Shown: in pieces, positions 33,520-44,017 of the stretch
Layout: the number at the start of each line of letters is the position of its first letter
How positions within the stretch are numbered: the first letter of the stretch is position 1
Source: Mycoplasmataceae bacterium
GTDB taxonomy: Bacteria; Bacillota_I; Bacilli_A; Mycoplasmatales; Mycoplasmoidaceae
Direction of reading: 5' to 3'
DNA: 56,854 bases
NCBI GenBank assembly: GCA_031255095.1
Contig: JAIRTE010000015.1
Location: 1 to 56,854, forward strand
Made by a program: the position numbers and the translations under genes
The notes under the pieces: model-generated
Seen by the model: the letters and a program-made list of their open reading frames with translations, nothing else
Told to the model about the DNA's origin: nothing
Databases searched by the model: none

Positions 33520-33948
33520 TTAACCTTGAATAGCTTTTTGTGCCCCAGCAGACATTTTATCAACATTAACTTCAATTTTTTTAACTAATTTCTCATTACC
33601 AATAACTTTAATTGGGAATTTGTTTTTATTAATAATACGAAATTCCTCTAAAGTTTTTCTATCAATTACTTCAGCACCATTGTTAATTAAAACATTAATT
33701 TGTTTAATAGTAATAATGTTATATCTTTGTCTGAAATCAGCATTTGTAAAACCTGATTTTGGAATTGTACGGAAAATGTTAAAAGTACCACCATTTCAAC
33801 CTAATCTTGCACCACCACCATTATTTCTTGAATTTTGACCTGCTTGACCTCTACCAGCTGTTTTACCTTTACCTGAACCAAAACCACGTGCTCAAGTTTT
33901 AGCATCTTTTCTACTTCCTTTAGTAAATTTTAAATTGTTTAATTTCAT
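33520..33948 (-). CDS. rplO: Ribosomal protein L15
   Basis: Protein of 142 residues hidden by two TGA Trp codons (DAKTWARG and ARLGWNGG). The glycine-rich start GSGKGKTAGRGQAGQNSRN is diagnostic. It lies 7 bp after rpsE; rpmD is absent between them. secY, normally next, is not here. Confidence 0.93.
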
Positions 33949-33955
33949 AAGATAA

Positions 33956-34528
33956 TTATAATTCGCTTACGCTTTTATTTCTTAACTTAGCAATGTTTGA
34001 AGGATTATGTTGATTAGTTAAAGCATTGATAGTTGCTCTAATCATGTTTAGAGCTGAAGAAGCACCTAAGTTTTTAGAATAAATGTTTTTATAACCAGCA
34101 AGTTCTAAAACAGCACGGATAACTGAACCAGCAATAATACCAGTACCAACTTTTGCTGGTTTAATTAAAACCTTAGATGCACATTTTTTACCAACAAAAT
34201 CATGGAAAACTGTACCTGTTTTAGAAATTTGTACATTAAAGATGTTTTTTTGTGCATCTTTAATAGCTTTTTGGATAGCCACTGGAACTTCTACTGATTT
34301 ACCAATACCAAAACCAACTTTACCATTTCTATCACCAATAACTGCTAAAACTGAAAATCTTTGTCTACGACCACCTTTTGTTGTTTTGTTAATAGATTTA
34401 ATATTAACAACTTTTTCTTCCATACCAGAAATTGTTTTTTGTTTTCTAGCAGCAAAACCAGGTTTTTGGTTTGGGTTTTTATTTGTATCTATATTGTTAT
34501 TGTTAATTACTTCAGGAGTAGCACTCAT
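33956..34528 (-). CDS. rpsE: Ribosomal protein S5
   Basis: Protein of 190 residues. KVVNIKSINKTTKGGRRQRFS and DRNGKVGFGIGKSVEVPVAI are the classic S5 double-stranded-RNA-binding region, and GTGIIAGSVIRAVLELAG the second domain. It has a short Asn/Pro-rich N-terminal extension. It is 7 bp downstream of rplR. Confidence 0.96.
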   Translation of the reverse strand: MSATPEVINNNNIDTNKNPNQKPGFAARKQKTISGMEEKVVNIKSINKTTKGGRRQRFSVLAVIGDRNGKVGFGIGKSVEVPVAIQKAIKDAQKNIFNVQISKTGTVFHDFVGKKCASKVLIKPAKVGTGIIAGSVIRAVLELAGYKNIYSKNLGASSALNMIRATINALTNQHNPSNIAKLRNKSVSEL

Positions 34529-34535
34529 AATTATA

Positions 34536-34892
34536 TTATAAAATTATTCCTTTCGCTCTTACAGCTTCAGCTAATACTTTTAATTGTCCATGGTATTTTT
34601 GACCATTTCTATCAAATACAACTTGTGTAATTCCTTTTTTAACTGCTTCTTCACCAATCATTTCACCAATTAATTTAGCAGTTTCGATAGTTCCTGGTTT
34701 TTTTAATTGTAAAGAAGATTTATAAACTAATGAAGTTGATGTTGAATCATCAATAATTTGTGCATAAATATTAGCATTAGTTTTAGTAACAATTAAACGT
34801 GGTTTAGTATTTTGAATATCTGCTAAATATTTTGTTAATCTTTTGTGTCTTAATGCTTTTCTTTCTCTACGATCAATATTTACCTTTTTCAT
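34536..34892 (-). CDS. rplR: Ribosomal protein L18
   Basis: Protein of 118 residues that binds 5S rRNA. RRERKALRHKRL, RLIVTKTNANIYAQIID and FDRNGQKYHGQLKVLAEAVR are conserved. TATAAT is about 11 nt before ATG 34892, so this is the first gene of the rplR-rpsE-rplO fragment. Upstream lies a membrane protein rather than rplF. Confidence 0.95.
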   Translation of the reverse strand: MKKVNIDRRERKALRHKRLTKYLADIQNTKPRLIVTKTNANIYAQIIDDSTSTSLVYKSSLQLKKPGTIETAKLIGEMIGEEAVKKGITQVVFDRNGQKYHGQLKVLAEAVRAKGIIL

Positions 34893-34930
34893 AATATATA
34901 TTAATTATACATAAAAATAAGATATTTTTA

Positions 34931-35452
34931 TTAATACTTTTTAGTAGCAGTTGGGCCAACTTTTCTTGTTTTTGCTTTCATTTCTCTAATTTCTTCTGAG
35001 GTTGACATTCTATCATTAATTACATGTTTATTAGCAGCTACTGAACCTTTTTTACCAGACAATGGAGATTTTAATAATGTTTTAACTTCTTCTAAAACTT
35101 TTGCTTGAGATTTTAATTTTGGAATTAAGAAAATAGTTAATAAACCAAATATCAATGAAACTACACCACAAACTACCAATAAAATAAATGAAACATTTTG
35201 ACCTACTGTATCATTACCACAGATTAAAACAAATAATTTAGTAAATCAACCAGTTGTACTAGGAGTACCACCTGCAACTTCGTTAAAAATTTCATCAATT
35301 GCATAAGGAGTAAATTCTAAACAAACAAATAATGCAACAACAAAAGATGAAATTAGAGAAACAAGAGTAATGAATTTGATTCAATATTGAGAACCATGTT
35401 TTCTAATGCTATTAGTCAATTTTTCTCTTTTTGCATTTGAAATAAATGGCAT
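34931..35452 (-). CDS. Two-span membrane protein with PLSGKKGS tail
   Basis: Not recognised. 173 residues starting MPFISNAKREKLTNSIR. Two hydrophobic segments (about 28-50 and 88-112) enclose an extracytoplasmic loop of about 38 residues; the cytoplasmic tail has KTLLKSPLSGKKGSVAANK and many Lys. The upstream gene has the same layout (NTLMSAPVSGRRGSLATSK), so they are paralogs. The start ATG overlaps the upstream stop (TAATG) behind a strong AAAGGAGG site. Confidence 0.68.
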
Positions 35453-35964
35453 TATACATTACCTCCTTTAGAAACTTTTTTAGTTTTATTTGCCTCAATA
35501 TCTTTTACTTTAGCTGTTCTTTCAATCATATGAGTTTTAGAAGTAGCTAATGAACCTCTTCTGCCTGAAACTGGAGCAGACATTAAAGTATTAAATTCAT
35601 TGAAAACTTTTTTGTGAGTTTTTAGAGTAAATACTAAGAAAAAGGAAATTATTGAAAAAGCAACAGCAACAATTGATATTGCTCACATAGTAATGTAATA
35701 AGCATGTTCTGCAACAGTTGTGTTATGACCAGACATTAAGAAAAATAAATGTTTAAAAAGACCAGAAGTTTCTGTTGTTGCATTAGGATTACTTTTAACT
35801 CCAAAAACATCTAATGCAGCTGTAGAAAATTCTAAAATAACAAATAATGAACAAATAATAGAAACAATTAAAGCAATAACAGTTAATGCTTTTGTAGCAC
35901 CAGCATGGTCTTTACTTAAATCTTTTACTAATTTGTCACGTTCTTTGTTTGTAATGAAAGCCAT
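35452..35964 (-). CDS. Two-span membrane protein with PVSGRRGS tail
   Basis: Not recognised. 170 residues; hydrophobic segments around 26-48 and 92-118 and the tail NTLMSAPVSGRRGSLATSK, then EANKTKKVSKGG. The final VSKGG also ends the helicase (VSKGGKK) because both encode the ribosome binding site of the gene that follows. TATAAT lies 6 nt before ATG 35964. First gene of a pair with 34931-35452. Confidence 0.68.
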
Positions 35965-36039
35965 AACATAATTATATTATTTTTTATCATTGAGAAAATA
36001 TTTTTTATTTAACTATAGTTATTTTATTATTTTAGGCAA

Positions 36040-36095
36040 TGGTTAACTATTAAAGCAGTATCAAATTTTCCTTTTATTTATTCATCTCCTAAGGT
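36040..36095 (-). pseudogene. Relic of the 3' end of a membrane-protein gene
   Basis: The sequence around 36055-36090 resembles 38641-38675, the 3' end of the membrane protein gene at 38630; the coding readings are IKGKFDTA and IKEKFDAAF. The flank CTATAGTTATTTTAT near 36014 also recurs near 38604. Only this end is kept. It lies in the gap 35965-36135, which has no intact gene. Confidence 0.45.
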
Positions 36096-36135
36096 CAAGC
36101 AGGGTAAATTTTGTAAGAATAAGTTTTGAAATTTA

Positions 36136-38427
36136 TTATGAATGTTGTTCAGATTGAAGATCAGCATCACTATCTCTAACAGGTTGCGGAATCACAGGCG
36201 CAGACAATTGTTGTGGATCTTGATTAACAACTGGTTGATCTTGTTGGTTTACTGCATGTTGAGCATTTATTTGTTGATTTTGTGCTGCACGTAATCGAGC
36301 ACGATTAGCCATTCAAACTGCATTTTCAGCATCTATTCTCGTAGCTTCTTGTTCACTAATTGCATCACTATATAATCTTCGTTGTTGTTCAGCAGCTAAA
36401 TTTTTGCCAGTTTTTTTCTTACTAATTGCATGTGCATGTTGCACATTATAATCAAAAGCATCAGAATCCGCATCATTATGAATACCTTCTCCAGGTTGTA
36501 ATCTTCTATAATATTCATCACTTCGACCTTGATTATCATTGGTTTCTGATTCATGTGTTTTGCCTAAAAGAACAGGCAAGGAATTTTGATTAGTTCTAGC
36601 TCGCAGTTCATAAACACCATTCTGACCAGGTTCTAAAGCATAAATTTGATTTATCATTAAATCATTTTCCTTTACAAAATCATTTTTTTGTTGTTCTAAC
36701 AATTGTACTTTAGCAGCACGTGACTTTCGAGTAAAATATGAACCTTTAGAATATTGTACTTGTTCTGCTTTCATTTCATTAAGTCTTCGTCTAACAACAA
36801 CCATTTTTTCTTGAAATGAAAGATTAGGATGTGCTGCTATTATTCTACCTTTGTATGAATGCGTATTTCTTTTCACTTCATCAATTTTTTCAGCATCTTT
36901 TAACATCCCTTGTGGAAATGCATCATCATTCAACATTTCTTTAGCAACTGATAAAAATTTTTGTATATTGACATTAGCATTAGGCATGTCTCTCACAATA
37001 TTTTTAATCTCATTAGCATGTTTATAAATTTCAGTTTTGAATACTTCTCTTACTGCAAGTATAGCAGTTTCAATGTTTGCTTTTACTTCTAAATCTGATT
37101 CATAAACATATAAAGTTCTTAAAAGACGGCAGTAGTCATAAGAATTAACAGCAGAAGTTGTGATAGCAGTAGAAGCAGCACGTTGAATATCCATTTTACT
37201 CATATTTCTACCTTGTGCATATCTTAAATTTTCAATTGAATTCATTATAGAAGATATTCATGTACCAGAAGTTTTTTTAATTGTCTCAATTTTATAATCT
37301 TTATCTGAAGCTTTTCATGCAGTTAATATTAAATCAGACACATCATATTCTGTTTTTACTACATCATGTCTATTAGCGTCATTACCAACAGACATTTTAG
37401 TTTTTTTAGTTTTAACTTTAAAACCTCTAGATTCTAAATTTCTAACCAATTCAGGTGCATTTCACGTATCACTAACAAAAGCACTATCTGTTTTATCAGG
37501 TCATGCTTTTGTGAAATGTGTAAATTCATTGTTGTGAAAAACAGCAAGAGGCATTTGCACAACACGACTTGAAGTATTTGCAGCAAAAGCATCTAAGAAA
37601 AAATGTTCAAAAGGATTTTTGCTTCAATATCTATTACGACTACTATCATTTAAAGGTGCTATTGCTTTTCAAGAAAATGTGTCATCATCATTACGTGTTT
37701 TAATAAAACCATTAGGCATTGAGTTACCACCAAGTCCAGTACCAAAATTTGGAATTCATGAAGGAGAAGTATAAGTCATTCCCCCATCATGATAAGTCAT
37801 TATAGTATTAAAAAAATTATCATATTTTACAATATCTGAAACAATCTCTCTTTTTTTATCACGTAAAAAAACATCATATCTTTTAATTGCATCTGCTTTA
37901 TCTTTTTCATATTCTTTAATTGTATTTGCTTTATCTTTTTCATATTCTTTTGATAATTCAGGATATACACTGTTTGGAATACGACTGTTTGCAAGACACT
38001 TTAAAAAGAATGATTTTGTGCTTCGCATCACACAAGTAAAAGATGTTTTTGCATATGAAGCAACGCCACTAGTAGCAATATTCATTTGGTGAAATCTTTT
38101 AGAAACTGTAATTTCATCACTGTCATTATTATTCATTCTTTGAAATCTTTTTTCAGTTGCAGAACCACTACATAAAAAATTACATGTGGCATCAATACTA
38201 TTCTCTAACTCTTGCAATTCGTGTTCTAAATTATAATCAGTATTTAAATCTCTATTTATTGTATTAATATATCTTAAAAGCATATAAAGACCAGCATAAG
38301 AAAATGCAGCATTAGTACCAACTGCATCATAATACATTTCTGGTGTAAAATTTCTTAATGCTAAATTACCACCCAATATTGATTTTATTAATTGTAATTC
38401 TCTAAATGTTAATGACATATGTTTCAT
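36136..38427 (-). CDS. Large hypothetical protein with charged repeats
   Basis: Not recognised. 763 residues from ATG 38427 (MKHMSLTF), with ATG 38418 as an alternative, through at least eight TGA Trp codons. There is no signal peptide or membrane span. Features: two 11-residue units KEYEKDKANTI/KEYEKDKADAI (near residues 160-185), a long helical Lys/Glu/Arg-rich middle, and a Gln/Asn/Pro-rich C-terminus (QNQQINAQHAVNQQDQP). TATAAT overlaps the region 4 nt before the start. It lies within the block of related membrane proteins and helicase; a cytoskeletal or scaffold role is only a guess. Confidence 0.6.
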
Positions 38428-38629
38428 ATATATTATACTACTTTTTTTATATATATGTAAATATATATAAAAGATATTGCTAATTTCAATCTGACTTTTG
38501 GTAATAATAACAATTTTATCAAAATATACTATTATCTGTCAAAGTCTGGTTGTAAATAATTTGTAAGAAAAATTTTTCTCATATATCTACTTAACCAACA
38601 CTATAGTTATTTTATCATTTAAATAACAA

Positions 38630-39106
38630 TTAATTACTAAAAGCAGCATCAAATTTTTCTTTTATTTTCTCATTTCTAGCAGTTTTAGTTTTTTCTTCAT
38701 CACTAAACATTCCCATTAATTTATCAGAATTTAATCCTGAAGCTTGGTTGGCTAATTTCTTAGCAGCAACGGCTGCTGCAATTTCATGTTCACTTGCTCT
38801 TAATCTTAAACCAATATCTTTGTAATAAAGTATTGAAGTAACAATTGAAACACCAGAAACTAAAAAACCCATAATGATGAAAATATAACTTCATGGTGTT
38901 AATTTTCATTGATCACCTATATCAGCTTTTTGGATAAATCATCCAGTGAAAGTATGATCAATGAAAAAAATGGAAACAATTGAAGATATCAAAAAAGCTA
39001 ACAATCAAGCAATCATTGCAGCACACATAACAATTAATAAAAATGTCTTTTTTTCAATATTTTGGTTCTTTCTCGAATTTAATGTTGCACTTGCATTAGT
39101 AGCCAT
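38630..39106 (-). CDS. Two-span membrane protein
   Basis: Not recognised. 158 residues (MATNASATLNSRKNQNIEKK). Hydrophobic segments at about 24-48 and 78-100, loop with DHTFTGWFIQKADIGDQW, then a helical Ala/Lys/Glu-rich tail ending EKIKEKFDAAFSN. The topology is the same as in the 34931 and 35452 proteins. It follows the next gene by 2 bp. The gap 38428-38629 after it shows only AT-rich sequence. Confidence 0.65.
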
Positions 39107-39108
39107 AA

Positions 39109-39474
39109 TTAAAATTCAACTTTAAATTTTTTATTTTTCCAATATGGTTCAGGAACAAAATCAAATTTTTCAGTACCTGAGGCAACAGCATTAATTTTAG
39201 CAATTAAAGTCTCATATTTAATTAAATTGTCTTTGGTTTGATATCAATATACATAACCTCTTAATAATCTCTTTTTCATTTTGAAAACAGATAAAACTTC
39301 ACCATTGGCAATTTTGTAAATATATCCATCTCTAGAAATATCAACTACTTCTTTAGGAATACGTTTTAGTGATTTTTTATATTTTAAAATTACTAAAACA
39401 GATAAAACAACACTAACACAAAAGCAAAGGATCATTCCTCCTATTAGTAAACTAATACCTAAATTATCAAACAT
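39109..39474 (-). CDS. Single-span membrane protein
   Basis: Not recognised. 121 residues; one or two N-terminal hydrophobic stretches (ISLLIGGMILCFCVSVVLSVLV is about one helix), then a basic cytoplasmic domain ending PEPYWKNKKFKVEF. TAATG overlap with the helicase stop behind AAAGGAGG indicates translational coupling to the helicase. Confidence 0.65.
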
Positions 39475-42400
39475 TATTTTTTACCTCCTTTGGATACCTT
39501 TTTTATATTCTTTTTTGGAGTTGCTTTAGGTTTAGTTGGAGTTTTTTTAGCTGGTTTAGTTGGTTTTTTAACCGTTTTAGGTTTAGAAACTTTTTTAGTA
39601 CTTGCTGGTTTTTTAGTGGCTGTTGTTTTTTTAGTTGGTTTTGCTTTAGATTTAGCTGTTTTGTCAGGTTGGGCTGTTGGAGTTTCAAAAGCAGAAAAAT
39701 CAGGTTTAGAAATTTGTGTTGCGTCATTTTTAGGTGTAATAATATCACCTAAAGATTCTTTAATTTCATCAGCATTTTCCAATCCTTCCAAATCTCCTTC
39801 TTCTAAACCCAAAGCTTTAAGAGCTTGTTTTTGTTTATCAGTTTCATCTTGTTCAAAGAAACCAAATGTTGCAGGTAATTTTTCTTGTTCTAATTTAATC
39901 TTATGTTTATTAGGGTTAGCCAAGTATTCAGGAGCAGTTATATCTAAAACATATTTTAACATTCTTAAAATATTCATAACAATAATTTCTTGGTTTGCTT
40001 TTCTACATCATTGCAAAGCAGAAACTCTGAAGAATTTTCATCCTTTAAGTTCTAAAAATTTTTGTTGATAGAAATCTCTTTCTTTACCAGCAATTGTTGG
40101 GTCAAAAGTGAACTCATCACAAATAATACCTAATGGATAAGATCCATCAGAAAGTTTTTGAATACAAATACCAATTTTAAAACTTCCTTCATGTCTTGTA
40201 TAAATACATTTAAAACCATTAGGTAACAATGGTTCTAATTGCTCACCAATTTCTCTACTTAATCAATTTTCACCTTTTGAAGAAACATCACCTTGTAATG
40301 TAATTACATCTTTTGTATATTCAACAAACATGTTAGCAATTTCTGGACTATTAATATCTTTAATTTTATCTAATAACTCAACATAAGTTAAGAATTTTTT
40401 AAATATTAATGCACCATAATTATCAGTATCAATATCCATAGCATTAAATGACTTAACAACACACATTGAATATTTACTTCTACTAGCAGCCACGTTAACT
40501 CTGTTAGCACCATATTTTTCTTCTAAATATCCAAAACCATTAGATAATTTAGTGTGAGATTCATCTAGTGATCAAGAACAAGAGATAAATATGTTATCTC
40601 TTTCCTCACCTTGTACATCTTCAATTGTTTTAACAAACAATGAAATATCTTCACCTGTACTAGAATCAACTTTAACTAATTCATTTAAAACATTTTGGTT
40701 TTTACTTAAATACAATTGACTTTTAATGAAGTATGCTTGTTCTTTAGTGATTGTAATAACACCAACAGAACCATGGTTTGGTTGGTCACAAATTTTTTCA
40801 ATTTCTGCAATAATGGCATCAGATTCAGCTTTATTAATACCATTAACATTTCTGCCTCTGGTATTAATTAATGTTAAACCTTTACCATTTTTAATTGGTG
40901 CATCACAAACATTTAAAGTACCACTATAAAATACATTGTTTGAAAAGTTAATTAATTCTTTCTTTTGTGAACGGTAGTGATAATTTAATGTAGTAACTTG
41001 CACCTTTTGTAAAGCATATTCAATTAAAGATTTTGCTTCATTTAATAATTCTCATTCCAATTTATCTTCAATTGTTTTCATTTTTGATTTATCATAATCA
41101 AATTTAACATTATTTAAAATATCAGTTGGCGGAGTCTGCTTTTTATCTCCTAATACACAAAATCTTTTACCACGGTATAAAATAGGGATAGCTTTTTCAA
41201 TTGATAATTGGGAAGCTTCATCAATAACAACGTGGTCGAATAAACCTCATTGAGATGGCAAAAGCATACTTGCAGCATGAGGTGAAGAAATAATAACTGG
41301 AAAACATAGAGATAAGACATCACTATATTTTGCTAAAATCAATTTTATGTTTTTCACAACTTCCACAGAGTTAATAAAAGCATACAATTCATTAAATTGA
41401 CGGTATAGTACAGGATTAGAATCTAATGTTTTAATTAAATTTCTAATGAAATTAGTTTCACAAGAAATTAAATCTTCAGCTTGTTTTTGTGATACTAAGT
41501 CATCAATTTCTTCAAAGAAATTTTCATTATCAATTAAAATGTTAGAGGCATTTTGGTTTAGAAAGGTAATAACTTTGTTTAAGTTATGGGCTAGATCAAA
41601 ATCAAATTTTTCAGCATCAAATTTAGAATTGAATGTTAAAATGTTTTTATATAATTCTTGTGTTGTAAAAACAGAGAATTTTTGGTACCAATCTTTTGAT
41701 TTTGCAGAAATTGCAAAAATACTAAATTCATCTAATTTACCAACAGCATTAACTAAAGAATTATAATTTTCATTTTTTAAGTAATGATGTTCATGAACTT
41801 CATGAGCCATTTCTTCAACATCAGCAACCACTTCGTTATATTTTAAGTAATATGGAATTGATTTAATTACTGATTCTGGATTACCATCATATACTGATAC
41901 TAAATCCATTAGCATTGCCATTTGTGTATCATTTAATTCTAAAGATTTTTCTACACCTTTGATTGTTGTGAAGAAGTTTGAATCATCAACTGTTCTTTTA
42001 ATGAAGTTTCAAAAATCTTTTGCAGTATTAAAAGTTTGGACAATAGATTTAACATATTCTAATCCTGCATGTAAATTATCTTTTTGATCAATATATTTTT
42101 TAACAAATTGAGGGAATTTCTTACCTTGCTCATTTTTCATTGCAGATTTAAATTTATCTAATTTATCAAATATTTCATCTAATCGACTAGAAGCAACAAT
42201 TGATGAAGATGATTCATCATTTAATGCACTAATACCATATAATTCTCTAATTCTGTCCAATCCTAATCTAATTTGACGTGTAAATTCATTAGCATCAGCA
42301 TCAACTTCATAGAATTTTAAACAATAACCTCTTAATCTATTTAGACGGTTATAAACAACACCTGCAGCAGTTTTTTTCTCAGTAACAAAAAGCACTGAAC

Positions 42401-43601
42401 GACACAAATTAATATAATTTGCAATAATATTGGAAATAGTTTGTGATTTACCAGTACCAGGAGGTCCTTGTACAACAAGAGAATTATTTAGTGCCATTCT
42501 TGCAGCTTTCTTTTGTGGATAGTCAAGAGGAATAATTTCTTTAACTTCAGCTTCAGAGAAATTTTTCCCTGCTTCTTTAGAAAGTTTCAAAGTATCACAA
42601 ATAGAATGGTGAAGATCAGAAAAGAATTGTGGACCATCTGTAGCCAACATTTTTGAATAGTCAAAATATAAACTTCCTGAAGCAGTTGAAGGTGGTAGGA
42701 TTGCCAAAACACCAGCATCAAAAATCATAAAATCTGAATTGTTTTTTGAATCTGTTTCCATATTGAAAACTTTTGGCACATATTCAGAAACTTGCAAGTT
42801 TTCGATGATGTTTAACAAATTAGATACATCATCATTTAAAATACTATATCCTGCTGAAGCATATGCAGCCAATATATCTTTGATCATTTTTTCGAAATTT
42901 TCATGATCAAAATTAACTGTTGTTGAAAGTTGTGAAGTAACATTAATTTTATGTTGTACTAAACCTCTAACAATAATTTCACTATTTAATTCAATGATTG
43001 GTTTACCTTCATCATTTAAAACAAGTGAAATGTTTTCTATTCCAGTAACTAAATCAACATTAATTTTAACTTTTCATAATAATAATGGTCCACAAAAGGA
43101 ATAAAGTCTAGCATTTGCCTCAGTCTCTTGTTTTGTTTCTGCTTTAATAATTTCCTTTGTTGTGGAACCACAAACAAAAGGTCAACCAATATATGTTGCA
43201 TCAAAACCTGATTCTTTACGGAAAACACTATTTAAATCAAATATTTTTTTCAATGTTTCCATAGTTGGTAATGAACCATGAATTTTAGGATTAAATTCAA
43301 CTGTTCTTTCACCAAACAATGAAAAAAGAATTGGTTGGTTATCAGGTGAAACTAAATTTTTAAGTTGAAAAATTTCATCTGATTTAGCATTAATATCAGT
43401 GAAAAAGATGTTACTAGTAGCAGAATTACCTACTAAACGTTTTTGGAAAATCTTTAAATACTCAGTAGCACGGTTGATTCTTGATTCCTTAAGTTCTGCT
43501 AAATTAGCTTTATTTTCTTTCTTTAAAACTGGTTCAGAAGGTGTAGAATTTAAAAAGGCAGTATTACTGGTACTAATCTTATTTCTATTGAAAATACCCA
43601 T
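39474..43601 (-). CDS. SF1 (UPF1-like) helicase with C-terminal nuclease-like domain
   Basis: Protein of 1375 residues. Walker A VVQGPPGTGKSQT is at about 379-386; VVIDEASQLS is motif II, LGDKKQTPP motif III, TTLNYHYRSQ motif IV, and RVNVAASRSKYS motif VI, as in DNA2/NAM7-type helicases. Near the end, PLGIICDEFTFDPTIAGKER and LELKGWKFFRVSALQW resemble the REase-fold domain (MTES_1575 type) attached to many such helicases, with Asp-Glu where Asp-Gly is usual. A Lys/Pro/Ala/Thr tail of about 75 residues follows. At least ten TGA Trp codons. TATAAT is 6 nt before ATG 43601. Confidence 0.85.
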
Positions 43602-43638
43602 ATAAAAATTATATAAGATTATAATAAATTTAAAGTAG

Positions 43639-43655
43639 GATGTATATAATACATC
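43639..43655 (+). promoter_or_regulatory. Palindrome over the tRNA -10 box
   Basis: GATGTAT-ATA-ATACATC is a perfect 7-bp inverted repeat containing TATAAT (43645-43650), 16 nt before tRNA-Pro. On the other side the helicase has its own TATAAT (43613-43608). Confidence 0.5.
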
Positions 43656-43666
43656 TTTCTTAAGTT

Positions 43667-43743
43667 CGGGTTGTAGCTTAGCTTGGTAGAGCACTTGGTT
43701 TGGGACCAAGGGGTCGCAAGTTCAAATCTTGTCAACCCGACCA
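43667..43743 (+). tRNA. tRNA-Pro (TGG)
   Basis: Acceptor CGGGTTG/CAACCCG, encoded CCA end, D-arm with AGCTTGGTAGAGC, anticodon loop TTTGGGA (TGG), T-loop TTCAAAT. With U34 it can read all four Pro codons. Confidence 0.95.
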
Positions 43744-43745
43744 CT

Positions 43746-43822
43746 GGCATTGTATCTCAGTTGGTTAGAGAACTCGGCTCATACCCGGGGTGTCGTGAGT
43801 TCGAGTCTCACCATTGCCACCA
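43746..43822 (+). tRNA. tRNA-Met (CAT)
   Basis: Starts GGCATTG, anticodon loop CTCATAC, T-loop TTCGAGT, encoded CCA. There is one U:U mismatch in the acceptor stem. The anticodon stem lacks the three consecutive G:C pairs of initiators, so elongator Met is likely; a lysidine-modified tRNA-Ile2 cannot be excluded. It is 2 nt after tRNA-Pro, hence co-transcribed. Confidence 0.88.
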
Positions 43823-43828
43823 ATATAT

Positions 43829-44017
43829 GCAGAGTTAAAAATTGCTAGTTTGTGCAATGAAGATGAGAGATAATTTAGGATTAAGTTTTGAATTATCATC
43901 TATTTTTTCATTCAAAATGTTTGAATATGAATCTAATATTTCTTCATCATATTGTGTTACTTCTTATATGTTGATTTAATTTCATTTAATTGAGAAAATT
44001 TAAAAGTAATATCAATA
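43829..44017 (-). pseudogene. Decayed 3' end of the surface-protein gene
   Basis: In the frame one base off the upstream gene, the minus strand reads QDILVNIDITFKFSQLNEIK, and in another frame EVTQYDEEILDSYSNILNEK, before a stop near 43837. These look like coding sequence that continued the surface protein before frameshifts near 44030 and 43955. Confidence 0.4.

Noticed and set aside
39490-39700. Direct repeats resembling a repeat array
   Set aside because: They come from the AAA/CCA/ACT codons of the KP-rich tail and have no constant spacer length.
39490-40068. Plus-strand frame of 192 codons with hydrophobic residues
   Set aside because: Antisense of the Lys/Pro/Ala-rich helicase tail; composition explains the long frame.
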